Below, in pieces: positions 1-6,050 of a stretch of 7,545 nucleotides of DNA. The translations under genes and the position numbers were made by a program. The stretch is from Enterovirga sp. Its GTDB lineage: Bacteria > Pseudomonadota > Alphaproteobacteria > Rhizobiales > Beijerinckiaceae. Below the pieces are notes generated by a model. It saw nothing but the letters and a program-made list of their open reading frames with translations, searched no databases and had not been told where the DNA came from. Position 1 is the first letter of the stretch. Each line of letters starts with the position of its first letter. The DNA lies in NCBI GenBank assembly GCA_028290385.1, contig JAQGJZ010000477.1:1-7545 (forward strand), written 5' to 3'.

Positions 1-1
1 C

Positions 2-421
2 GACATGCCGGCCCTGCTCGCCGAAATCGCGAAGGCGCTCGGCCTCACCGAGCCGCCGCTCTGGCGGGCGGACCACGAAGCCGAAGCCGAGCTCTTCGCG
101 CTGTCGCTGGTCGCAGCGGGGCTCACGGTCGAGGATTGCGTGCATGTGCTGCTGACGGCCGATCACCGCATCGCGGCGTCCGTTCCGGCCGTATTCCGGC
201 TGCGTCAGGTCTGCCGCACGACCTCGCGGGGCGTCGCCTGCCAGCTTGTCGGCGCCATGAGCAAGCCGGTCCGCACGGGCACGAGCGCCGCCGGAACCCG
301 GCCGAAGAAGGCGGAGGGCGCGCGCGCCGTCTCGGCTACGGAGCCGGCCCGACGGGTTCGACCAGCGAGCGCCCCCGGCGATCGTCGATCCCGATCCACC
401 ACAGGTCGGGATCGAACCTGA
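2..421 (+). CDS. C-terminal part of a DUF2336-like protein (left-truncated)
   Basis: The frame is already open at base 2 and ends at TGA 419-421, so this is the 3' end of a gene that begins outside the window; the ATG at 5 is probably an internal Met. The first ~85 visible residues are helical and well behaved (around LFALSLVAAGLTVEDCVHVLL and VFRLRQVCRTTSRGVA). They resemble, from memory, the C-terminal helices of DUF2336 proteins, a family of unknown function common in Alphaproteobacteria. The last ~50 residues are low-complexity, rich in Arg, Ala, Ser and Pro, and look disordered. The final 28 codons overlap the convergent DUF1491 gene by 86 bases, which is unusual; a late frameshift or a naturally ragged tail are both possible. 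Family assignment is tentative; that the frame is coding is more secure. Confidence 0.5.
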   Translation, partial: DMPALLAEIAKALGLTEPPLWRADHEAEAELFALSLVAAGLTVEDCVHVLLTADHRIAASVPAVFRLRQVCRTTSRGVACQLVGAMSKPVRTGTSAAGTRPKKAEGARAVSATEPARRVRPASAPGDRRSRSTTGRDRT

Positions 422-683
422 TCTCGCGGCGCATCCGCTCCTCGATATCGAGCGGTGTCGGGTCTGCCAGCAGCACGGAAAACAGGCGATCCACCTCACC
501 GTCCGGCACCAGCATCTGCGGGGCGGGCCCCAGCAGGTAGGCCGTGCCGTCCAGCCGGTCGATGCTGATGTAGATCGAGCCCGCCTCCTCCGATCCGCGC
601 CGCCGCAGCACGGCGTCGATCCCCTCCAGGGCACAGCGCCGAAGGTGGGCGGAGACCCAGAAATCCGAGCGAATGCGGCTCAC
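336..683 (-). CDS. DUF1491 family protein
   Basis: A 115-residue protein of unknown function that matches what I know of the DUF1491 family, a short cytoplasmic family widespread in Hyphomicrobiales. Visible family-like blocks are an N-terminal RSDFWVSAHLRRC, then AVLRRRGSEEAGSIYI, then DRLDGTAYLLGPAP near the middle, and EIRFDPDLWWIGIDDRRGR towards the end. I chose the GTG at 683 rather than the ATG at 761. GTG gives the usual DUF1491 N-terminus just before RSDFW, has a GGAG at 691-694 (7 bases upstream), and avoids overlapping the preceding gene. The ATG would add 26 Arg-rich residues and run back into that gene. It lies 16 bases after the peptidoglycan-binding gene and so is probably third in the operon led by the histidine kinase. 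Its 3' end overlaps the convergent gene on the left. Confidence 0.88.
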   Translation of the reverse strand: MSRIRSDFWVSAHLRRCALEGIDAVLRRRGSEEAGSIYISIDRLDGTAYLLGPAPQMLVPDGEVDRLFSVLLADPTPLDIEERMRREIRFDPDLWWIGIDDRRGRSLVEPVGPAP

Positions 684-690
684 GGCGGCG

Positions 691-694
691 CTCC
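691..694 (-). promoter_or_regulatory. Ribosome binding site deciding the GTG start of DUF1491
   Basis: Read on the minus strand this is GGAG, 7 bases before the GTG at 683. It lies between the TAG of the upstream gene (700-702) and the start, and supports GTG over the upstream ATG. Confidence 0.6.
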
Positions 695-699
695 GCGGC

Positions 700-1359
700 C
701 TATTCGATCTGGCTGCCCGAGGCCGAGGCGAGCTGGCGCGTCGTGCGCACCGCCAGCCCACCGGTCACGGGCAGGTTGTTGTCGCGCTCGAAGCGCTCGA
801 GCGCCTGGCGCGTGCCCGTTCCGAGCAGGCCATCGGGCTTCAGCGGACCATAGCCGAGCTTCGTCAGAGCCTTCTGCACGGACATTACGCGCCCGTCCGG
901 CTTGATCTCGGCGGCCGGACGCGCCGTCGCGTCGCCCCCGCGGATCAGGTTGCCGATCCCGTCCGGAGCGGTCGCGGCGGCCCGCGCCACCGGGACAGGC
1001 GCCGGCGCTGGCGAGGTCACGACAGAGCCGACCGTAGTCGGCTCGGGACGGGGCACGGGCACCGGAATCGGCGCGGGCGCGATGGCGGCAGCCTCGCGCC
1101 GCGGCGGCTCGACGGGTGTCGGCGGCTTCGGCTTGAACAAAGGCGCAGGGTGGCGGTTCGCCTGGTGCAGCGCGTTCCAGCCGACCGCGCCCGTGGTGCC
1201 GAGCAGGGCCACCATGGCAAGCGCGAAGCCCGGCCTGTTGCCGACGAACCGGACAACGGGAGCGAGCGCCTGCCCGACGCGGGACGGGCCGGGCGTCGGC
1301 TGGCGCGCAGGCGCCCTGCCCTGCCCTGCTCTCGCCGGGGTCACGCGGTCCTGTTTCAA
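700..1359 (-). CDS. Single-pass membrane protein with C-terminal peptidoglycan-binding domain
   Basis: A 219-residue protein. Residues 1-43 are basic and Pro/Arg-rich and presumably cytoplasmic. Residues ~44-62 form one hydrophobic segment (FALAMVALLGTTGAVGW). Residues ~70-135 are a Pro-rich spacer with PVPVPRPEP- and APAPVPV-type runs, of the kind that crosses the periplasm. Residues ~158-212 match the PG_binding_1 fold (VQKALTKLGYGPLKPDGLLG, then TRQALERFERDNNLPVTG). It most likely sits in the inner membrane and holds peptidoglycan; no catalytic domain is visible. The start is TTG at 1359, which overlaps the kinase stop as TTGA and has AGGAGG 5 bases upstream; no in-frame ATG or GTG fits better. 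Translation is therefore likely coupled to that of the kinase. DUF1491 follows after 16 bases. Confidence 0.88.
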   Translation of the reverse strand: MKQDRVTPARAGQGRAPARQPTPGPSRVGQALAPVVRFVGNRPGFALAMVALLGTTGAVGWNALHQANRHPAPLFKPKPPTPVEPPRREAAAIAPAPIPVPVPRPEPTTVGSVVTSPAPAPVPVARAAATAPDGIGNLIRGGDATARPAAEIKPDGRVMSVQKALTKLGYGPLKPDGLLGTGTRQALERFERDNNLPVTGGLAVRTTRQLASASGSQIE

Positions 1360-3182
1360 GCACTCCTCCTGTCGAGCGACCGGCTCGGGATACGTACCGC
1401 GGTCTGAACCGCGACGGGACGCATCTGACGGGTCTCGACCTGGCCGGCAAGCGGCAGGCTGATGGTGACGGCCGTGCCGGCCCCTGGGCCGCTCTCGATC
1501 GCCATTGTGCCGTGATGAAGGCCGACCAGACCACGAACCACGGACAGGCCGAGCCCGGTGCCTTCGTGCGGCCGCCTGTGCAGGTCGCCGGCCTGGAAGA
1601 ATGCGTCGCCGAGCCGCGGCAGATCGGCCTCGCGGATGCCGATCCCATCATCGGCGACGGCAAGAACCACCCGATCCCCGTCACGCGTGATCGAGACGAT
1701 CACGCTGCCGCCGGCCGGGGTGAACTTCACCGCGTTCGACAGGAGGTTGATCAGGATCTGCCGGCAGGCGCGCCGGTCGGCCACGACGTCGGGCAGGTCG
1801 GCCGAGATCTTCCGCTCGACCCGGACATTTCCTTCCTGGGCCTTCAGGGCCATGAGGTCGCAGCAGCCATGTGCGAGGTCAGCCAGGCTGAACGGCTCGG
1901 GCGAAACCGTAAAGTTCCCCGATTCGATCTTCGACACGTCGAGAAGCGTGTTCACCACCTCGAGGAGGTGATGCCCCGAATTCTTGATGATCGTCGCGTA
2001 TTCCTTGCGGCGCTCCTCGGCCATCACGAAGGGATGGTCGGCCGAAAGCAGCTCCGAGAAACCGATGATGGCGTTGAGCGGCGTGCGCAATTCGTGGCTG
2101 ACCGTCGCGAGGAAACGGCCCTTCATCTCTGCGGCTTGCACGGCCTCGATCCGGGCGGATTCGAGCTCTTCCGCGTGCCGGCGGCTGGCCGAGGCATCCC
2201 GGAGCACGGCGACGACCGCGCCCTGATCCTCGGTGCGCTTGGCAGCGTGGGCGCGCATCTCCACCCAGACGAGCCGCATGGGCCCGCGCTCGGGCGTCAC
2301 CGACAGCCGGAACTCGGCGGAGACCGGCCCCTGCCCGGCCGCGGCGTCGCCCAGGGCCTTCAGGTAAGCGGGACGGTCGGGAATGTGCACCTGCGAGAAC
2401 AGGCCCGAGCCGAGGAGCGCGGAGGCCGGACGCCCGGCGACGGCAACCGCGGCGCCCGAGGCCTTGATCACGTCGCCATGCCGGTCGTGGCAGGTCACGA
2501 GGTCGCCCAGCGATTCCCGCAGGCTCGCCTCTTCCTCATATTCGTCCTTCGCGGGCCGGAGCGCCGCGGCGTCCGTTCCGGCGCGCAGAAGGCGCAGGCC
2601 GCCATCCAGCATGGTGCCGAGGATCAGAAACAGCATTGCAGCCCCGGCGGGCGCCGCTTGCGGCTGCGGCGCCAGCAGCGCGGCGGCTCCGGCAGCCATG
2701 AAAAGGCAGGCGAGCGCGGAAACCAGCCCGGCGCTGAGCGCATTGCGGCGTTCCCCCGCCGCCAGGGCCTCGAGCGGCTGCGCGGCAAGCCAGATCGCCG
2801 CCGGCCACGCGAGCGGCCCGGCTCCTGCGAAGACACACAGCACGAGCGCGGCCGTGCCCGCGGCCGAGACCGCGTAAGCAAGATCCGGCCGGCGCAACTG
2901 GCCCGCGACGTAAGCGGCCGCAAGCGGCGCGACAAAGCCGAGCGCCAGCACCGCGTCCACGGGGGACGAGGTTCCGCGCCACGCCAGATACGGCGACAGG
3001 CACGCGAGACCGAGCCCGCCCGCGACCAGCCGGGTGACGACGAAGTCGTTCAACCGCCGATTCTGCGTCGTGACGAAGCCGGATAGCAGCTGCGGCGCCC
3101 GCCACAGCCAGAAGCCCGTCGTGGAGCTCGACCCGATGCTGCCCAAACCATTCGCGCGCAAGCCGCGCCCTCTCGCTCCCAT
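1356..3182 (-). CDS. Membrane PAS-domain sensor histidine kinase, PdhS/DivJ-like
   Basis: A 608-residue sensor kinase. Residues ~48-195 hold five or six hydrophobic helices with little between them. Residues ~220-335 look like a PAS domain (DLVTCHDRHGDVIKAS to VVAVLRDAS). A short helical linker leads to a HisKA domain with the H-box FLATVSHELRTPLNAIIGFS, phospho-acceptor His363. The ATPase domain has its N-box at NLLSNAVKF (Asn483), G1 at DDGIGI (511-516) and G2 at GTGLGL (541-546); all key residues are present, so it should be active. There is no receiver domain. The H-box and the membrane-PAS-kinase layout resemble the PdhS group (DivJ, PleC), which in Alphaproteobacteria acts on DivK and so feeds CtrA control; DivJ is my best guess, not proven. 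It heads an operon with the peptidoglycan-binding gene and DUF1491. The ATG at 3182 has only a weak ribosome site; TTG codons slightly downstream are possible alternatives. A CtrA box lies 82 bases upstream. Confidence 0.9.
   Translation of the reverse strand: MGARGRGLRANGLGSIGSSSTTGFWLWRAPQLLSGFVTTQNRRLNDFVVTRLVAGGLGLACLSPYLAWRGTSSPVDAVLALGFVAPLAAAYVAGQLRRPDLAYAVSAAGTAALVLCVFAGAGPLAWPAAIWLAAQPLEALAAGERRNALSAGLVSALACLFMAAGAAALLAPQPQAAPAGAAMLFLILGTMLDGGLRLLRAGTDAAALRPAKDEYEEEASLRESLGDLVTCHDRHGDVIKASGAAVAVAGRPASALLGSGLFSQVHIPDRPAYLKALGDAAAGQGPVSAEFRLSVTPERGPMRLVWVEMRAHAAKRTEDQGAVVAVLRDASASRRHAEELESARIEAVQAAEMKGRFLATVSHELRTPLNAIIGFSELLSADHPFVMAEERRKEYATIIKNSGHHLLEVVNTLLDVSKIESGNFTVSPEPFSLADLAHGCCDLMALKAQEGNVRVERKISADLPDVVADRRACRQILINLLSNAVKFTPAGGSVIVSITRDGDRVVLAVADDGIGIREADLPRLGDAFFQAGDLHRRPHEGTGLGLSVVRGLVGLHHGTMAIESGPGAGTAVTISLPLAGQVETRQMRPVAVQTAVRIPSRSLDRRSA
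1363..1370 (-). promoter_or_regulatory. Strong Shine-Dalgarno for the TTG-started peptidoglycan-binding gene
   Basis: The minus strand reads AGGAGGAG inside the last codons of the kinase. The AGGAGG core (1370-1365) ends 5 bases before the TTG at 1359. It identifies the unusual TTG as the start and suggests that ribosomes finishing the kinase restart on the TTGA overlap. Confidence 0.75.
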
Positions 3183-3205
3183 CAGCGGACCATGCGCTCG
3201 CCAGC

Positions 3206-3220
3206 TTAAATGAAAGCTAA
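3206..3220. promoter_or_regulatory. Degenerate CtrA-like site (TTAA-N7-CTAA)
   Basis: One mismatch from the CtrA consensus TTAA-N7-TTAA. It lies 23 bases upstream of the kinase start, between that start and the perfect box. On its own it would be weak; its value is its closeness to the perfect box. Binding is inferred only. Confidence 0.35.
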
Positions 3221-3264
3221 GGAGAGAGGCCGAATCGATGCTCTCCCGGACAGCGAGAGTCGGA

Positions 3265-3279
3265 TTAACCCCCCATTAA
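3265..3279. promoter_or_regulatory. Perfect CtrA-binding motif (TTAA-N7-TTAA)
   Basis: The sequence TTAACCCCCCATTAA matches the full CtrA consensus with the exact 7-base spacing, in a region where TTAA is otherwise scarce because of high GC. It lies near the middle of the 183-base divergent region, 82 bases from the kinase start (3182) and 86 bases from the small gene's start (3366). It could therefore control either or both. CtrA is the master cell-cycle response regulator of Alphaproteobacteria. A link to this kinase operon is an inference from position. Confidence 0.7.
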
Positions 3280-3365
3280 GCCTGGGGAGCCACGCCGCTC
3301 AGCTCGTCATTTTTCTTGAACCTGAACACAAGATCCTGCAACGCGCTCGGTCGGTACTTGTAACG

Positions 3366-3662
3366 ATGCTCAAGTTTCTCGCAGCTCTTGCGATTATAGC
3401 AACGCTGTGCCTCAACTCTCCTGTCCGCGAGTCGAAGAACGGCTCGGACGAGGCGCTTCAAGTCGCAACCCCTTCTTCATCATCGGCCAGAACGGATCTG
3501 CTGACCGGGCTTGCGGCCAAGGCCGCGCTGTCGCGGGTCGCCGAGCCGATCAGCCCTGAGACCGCCGCAGCGCTGGCACGGCAGGGTGCCGCGGCCGGCG
3601 CGCAGGCTCTCCGCAAGGCGGTCGCGGCGCCTGCGAGCCCCGAGCCGCCCGTCCGGCGCTAG
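3366..3662 (+). CDS. Small membrane-anchored or exported protein, unrecognised
   Basis: A 98-residue product I do not recognise. Residues 1-17 are a short signal or anchor (MLKFLAALAIIATLCLN). The rest is soluble, Ala-rich and predicted helical (LLTGLAAKAALSRV, AALARQGAAAGAQALRKAV), ending in a Pro/Arg tail. Cys15 does not form a normal lipobox. The same frame is open back to an ATG at 3210, but the 52 extra residues lack a hydrophobic start, that ATG has no ribosome site before it, and the extension would be read through the CtrA box. The ATG at 3366 places the hydrophobic segment at the N-terminus, though its own ribosome site is weak. It diverges from the kinase operon. Its stop TAG shares CTAG with the stop of chrA. 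A small DUF5330 protein often sits near sufE in this order, as far as I recall, but I cannot see that family's features here. Confidence 0.55.
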   Translation: MLKFLAALAIIATLCLNSPVRESKNGSDEALQVATPSSSSARTDLLTGLAAKAALSRVAEPISPETAAALARQGAAAGAQALRKAVAAPASPEPPVRR

Positions 3663-5077
3663 CCGGGCGAGCCGGTCACGAGAAACGAGACCAGGCCCGC
3701 GGCCGAGCAGGCGGCCAGAAGCGGGACGATCCCGACCTTCAGACGAAAGACGGCGAAGACCGCCGCCACCGTGAGACCCGCGGCGACCCAGTTCAGGCTC
3801 GACAGGACCGGAAGATCCAGCGCCCCGAATGGGAGCGAGACCTCCCGCCGCTCGCGAAACAACGTGTGCAGCGCGAACCAGACCGCAAGGTTGAGGATGA
3901 CGCCGACCACCGCTGCCGTAATGGCCGCGAGCGCGCCCGCGACCGGCTTGTTGCCGCGCAGCGCCTCGACGTAGGGCGCGCCGAGAAAGATCCAGAGAAA
4001 GCAGGGCGTGAAGGTCACCCAGGTGGTCAGAAGCCCGCCCAGCGCGCCTGCGAGGTATGGGTTCAAGTCACCCGGCATCCGGAATGCGCCCAGGAAGCCG
4101 ACGAACTGGGTGACCATGATGAGCGGGCCGGGCGTGGTTTCCGCGAGCCCGAGCCCGTCGAGCATCTCGCCGGGCTTCAGCCAGCCATAGGTGTCGACGG
4201 CCGCCTGCGCGACATAGGCGAGCACCGCATAGGCGCCCCCGAAGGTGACGACCGCCATCTTCGAGAAGAAAACCGCGATCTCGCTGAAGACGTGTTCCGG
4301 CCCGAGCAGAAGCAGAAGCGCGGCCACGGGCACCAGCCACAGCGCGGCGAAAACGGCACCGACCCGGAGCGACCATGCCGCGTTTGGCCGTGCATGGGCC
4401 GGAACGCTCTCGCCAAGGGCCGAATCGACATCCGCCAGGACGGCGCCGCCCTTTGCCGAGCCGTGCCCGCCCTGGGGCAGGAAGGCCGGGTGCCCCGCCC
4501 TCCCGCCGAGGTAGCCGACGATGCCCGCGCCGAGCACGATCAGTGGAAACGGCACGTTGAGCGCGAAGATCAGCACAAACGCGACCGCCGCGATCGCGAA
4601 CATGACACGGTCACGCAGGGCGCGCGCGCCGATGCGGGCGACGGCCTGCAGGACGATGGCGAGCACCGCCGCCTTCAGCCCGAAGAACAGGGCCGCGATC
4701 GCCGGCACCGTGCCGAAGGCCGCGTACACGATGCTCAGCGCCAGGATCGCCACGGCACCCGGCAGGATGAACAGGCCGCCGGCGACGAGCCCGCCCTTTG
4801 TCCGGTGCAGCAGCCAGCCGATATAGGTGGCGAGTTGCTGCGCCTCGGGGCCGGGCAGCAGCATGCAGAAGTTCAGCGCATGCAGGAACCGGCTCTCGCC
4901 AATCCAGCGCTTCTCCTCCACCAGAACGCGGTGCATGAGCGCGATCTGGCCGGCGGGTCCGCCGAAGGACAGCGCCGCGATCCGCGCCCAGACCCGAACG
5001 GCCTCGCGAAACGGGATCCCGTGATGCGGGAGGGGCGTCGTCGCTGCGCCGCTCTCGAGGGAAGCCGACCTGCTCAT
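3659..5077 (-). CDS. chrA: Chromate transporter ChrA, two-domain form
   Basis: A 472-residue inner-membrane protein of the CHR family, which exports chromate and gives chromate resistance. The two homologous halves are both visible. The first has [22 protein letters not shown] (22-44) and [17 protein letters not shown] (72-88). The second repeats the pattern with [17 protein letters not shown] (270-286) and [18 protein letters not shown] (from 311). About ten or more hydrophobic helices are present, and a hydrophilic linker at ~193-235 joins the halves. Length fits the long-chain CHR proteins, slightly above their usual ~400-450 residues. I chose the ATG at 5077, which overlaps the upstream stop as ATGA; an ATG at 5134 would lie deep inside the upstream gene. 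It is translationally coupled to the rhodanese-ChrB gene. The 3' end meets the convergent small gene with a 4-base overlap and no room for a private terminator. Confidence 0.96.
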   Translation of the reverse strand: MSRSASLESGAATTPLPHHGIPFREAVRVWARIAALSFGGPAGQIALMHRVLVEEKRWIGESRFLHALNFCMLLPGPEAQQLATYIGWLLHRTKGGLVAGGLFILPGAVAILALSIVYAAFGTVPAIAALFFGLKAAVLAIVLQAVARIGARALRDRVMFAIAAVAFVLIFALNVPFPLIVLGAGIVGYLGGRAGHPAFLPQGGHGSAKGGAVLADVDSALGESVPAHARPNAAWSLRVGAVFAALWLVPVAALLLLLGPEHVFSEIAVFFSKMAVVTFGGAYAVLAYVAQAAVDTYGWLKPGEMLDGLGLAETTPGPLIMVTQFVGFLGAFRMPGDLNPYLAGALGGLLTTWVTFTPCFLWIFLGAPYVEALRGNKPVAGALAAITAAVVGVILNLAVWFALHTLFRERREVSLPFGALDLPVLSSLNWVAAGLTVAAVFAVFRLKVGIVPLLAACSAAGLVSFLVTGSPG

Positions 5078-5931
5078 GCCGAAACCTGTCCCGCACGCGC
5101 CGCGCCAGCCCGACCCGGCTGGCTGACCGGCCAATTATGCGTCTCGTCGGCCGCGTCGCGGCACCAGCGGTAGAGCGCATCGTAGAGCCCCATCCCGGCC
5201 TCGAGCTGGGCGAGGTCGTCGGAATGCATCCGGGAGAGGCCAAGCGAGACGGCGAGCAGGCCGGCGCATTCGGGCGCAAGATCCAGGCGCGCGGTGTCCG
5301 CCCCACGAACGATTCGGGCCAGCCGGTCGAGCGGCTCGCAGGACAGTCCGAACGCCTCCACCATCACGTCAAAGGTGCAGAGCTCGCCGCGATGGGTCCA
5401 GAACAGGCCCTCGGCGTCGACGTCGAAGGGCGTCGCACCGAATCGCTCGCCGATTGCCAGCACCTCTGACGGGGCCGCGAACAGGAACACGGCCCGGGGA
5501 TCGACAAAGCGCCGGATGAGCCAGGGGCACGCAATGCGGTCGATCTTGGGCCGCGCCCGGGTGACCCAGACGGTGCGGCCGGCCCCGTCGCGGGGCGGCA
5601 GGATGGCGAGGGGCGTCATGGGTTGTCCCCGCGCAGCCCAGGCCGAAATCCCGCCCTCCAGAATCTCGGCTGTGGCTCCCTCATGCCGCAGCCATGCCGC
5701 GACGCCCTCCGAGAGCTTGCGGCCCTTCTGGCAGATCACCACGGCCCGGCGGCCGCGCAACTCGCAGCCCCAGCCTGCCACGTCCGCATGGCTGCGCCTG
5801 CGGGCGCCGGGGACGAGCCGCGGGTCGGCCGCGAAATCCTCCTCGGTCCGGACATCGATGAGGTCCGGACAATCCGGGCGCCCGAGGAGGCGGGCAAGCT
5901 TGTCGACGGAGATGGAGGTGCTCGAGGCCAT
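5074..5931 (-). CDS. Rhodanese-ChrB fusion, chromate resistance protein
   Basis: A 285-residue cytoplasmic protein with two parts. Residues ~5-105 are a rhodanese domain with the typical [11 protein letters not shown], the loop [13 protein letters not shown] carrying the candidate active-site Cys67, and EGGISAW before its end. Residues ~120-270 are the ChrB C-terminal domain, with [20 protein letters not shown] (122-141), the [14 protein letters not shown] block, and [11 protein letters not shown] near the end. ChrB proteins from known chr operons act in chromate sensing and resistance. Here the usual N-terminal part is replaced by the rhodanese, so a role in sulfur chemistry or thiol handling under chromate stress is an inference, and a DNA-binding role is not evident. 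The ATG at 5931 has AGGGA 9 bases upstream. Its TGA overlaps the chrA start (ATGA), so the two form an operon. A candidate promoter lies at 6012-6040. Confidence 0.9.
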   Translation of the reverse strand: MASSTSISVDKLARLLGRPDCPDLIDVRTEEDFAADPRLVPGARRRSHADVAGWGCELRGRRAVVICQKGRKLSEGVAAWLRHEGATAEILEGGISAWAARGQPMTPLAILPPRDGAGRTVWVTRARPKIDRIACPWLIRRFVDPRAVFLFAAPSEVLAIGERFGATPFDVDAEGLFWTHRGELCTFDVMVEAFGLSCEPLDRLARIVRGADTARLDLAPECAGLLAVSLGLSRMHSDDLAQLEAGMGLYDALYRWCRDAADETHNWPVSQPGRAGAARAGQVSA

Positions 5932-5983
5932 GGGCGTGCGTCCCTAGAACAGGCAGGACGCGATGCTTGGGCATGTCGCCTCG

Positions 5984-6003
5984 TGGGGAGATCGCGATCC
6001 CCA
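5984..6003. repeat. Palindrome TGGGGA-N8-TCCCCA upstream of the chr operon
   Basis: Perfect 6-base arms at 5984-5989 and 5998-6003 flank GATCGCGA, which itself contains the palindrome TCGCGA. It lies just downstream of the proposed -10 on the minus strand, about where transcription would begin, and 53 bases before the start codon. An operator or a 5'-leader hairpin is plausible. No T-run follows on the minus strand, so a normal terminator for the upstream gene is unlikely. Confidence 0.4.
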
Positions 6004-6023
6004 GGTCACGGAGTAGAGGTCAC
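6003..6023. repeat. Direct heptamer repeat AGGTCAC-N7-AGGTCAC
   Basis: Two identical copies at 6003-6009 and 6017-6023, 14 bases start to start. On the minus strand they read GTGACCT and flank the proposed -10 of the chr promoter. The arrangement fits a regulator contacting both sides of the -10, but chance is not excluded. Confidence 0.35.
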
Positions 6024-6040
6024 CGCCGCGAACCGGTCAA
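6012..6040 (-). promoter_or_regulatory. Candidate sigma70-type promoter of the chr operon
   Basis: On the minus strand TTGACC (6040-6035, 5 of 6 to the -35 consensus) is followed after exactly 17 bases by TCTACT (6017-6012, 4 of 6 to the -10, with a mismatch at the important second position). It begins 11 bases after the TAG of the upstream gene and fires towards the rhodanese-ChrB start at 5931. This would make the chr pair a separate transcription unit. Confidence 0.4.
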
Positions 6041-6050
6041 GCGCAACCCG

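Noticed and set aside
680..1684. Minus-strand open frame (334 residues) over the peptidoglycan-binding gene and the kinase end
   Set aside because: It is out of frame with both recognised genes and gives Arg/Ala-rich sequence with no domain.
1512..3086. Long plus-strand open frame (524 residues) opposite the histidine kinase
   Set aside because: The minus strand carries complete kinase motifs (H, N, G1, G2 boxes) in order; the plus-strand product is Arg/Gly-rich with no motif and is a by-product of GC-rich codon use.
3238..3279. 13-codon open frame beginning ATGCTCTCC, with AAGGAGAG 11 bases before it
   Set aside because: Too short to support, spacing is long, it has no attenuator-like features, and it overlaps the CtrA box.
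3210..3365. Upstream ATG extension (52 residues) of the small plus-strand gene
   Set aside because: There is no ribosome site before the ATG, it would bury the hydrophobic segment, and it would translate through the CtrA box; ATG at 3366 is preferred.
3866..5173. Long plus-strand open frame (435 residues) opposite chrA
   Set aside because: Its product is highly charged and rich in Asp, Gln, Arg and His without structure, while the minus strand encodes an evident two-domain ChrA.
5984..6003. Palindrome as a rho-independent terminator of the exported-protein gene
   Set aside because: No T-run follows on the minus strand and the arms are only six bases; operator or leader hairpin fits better.
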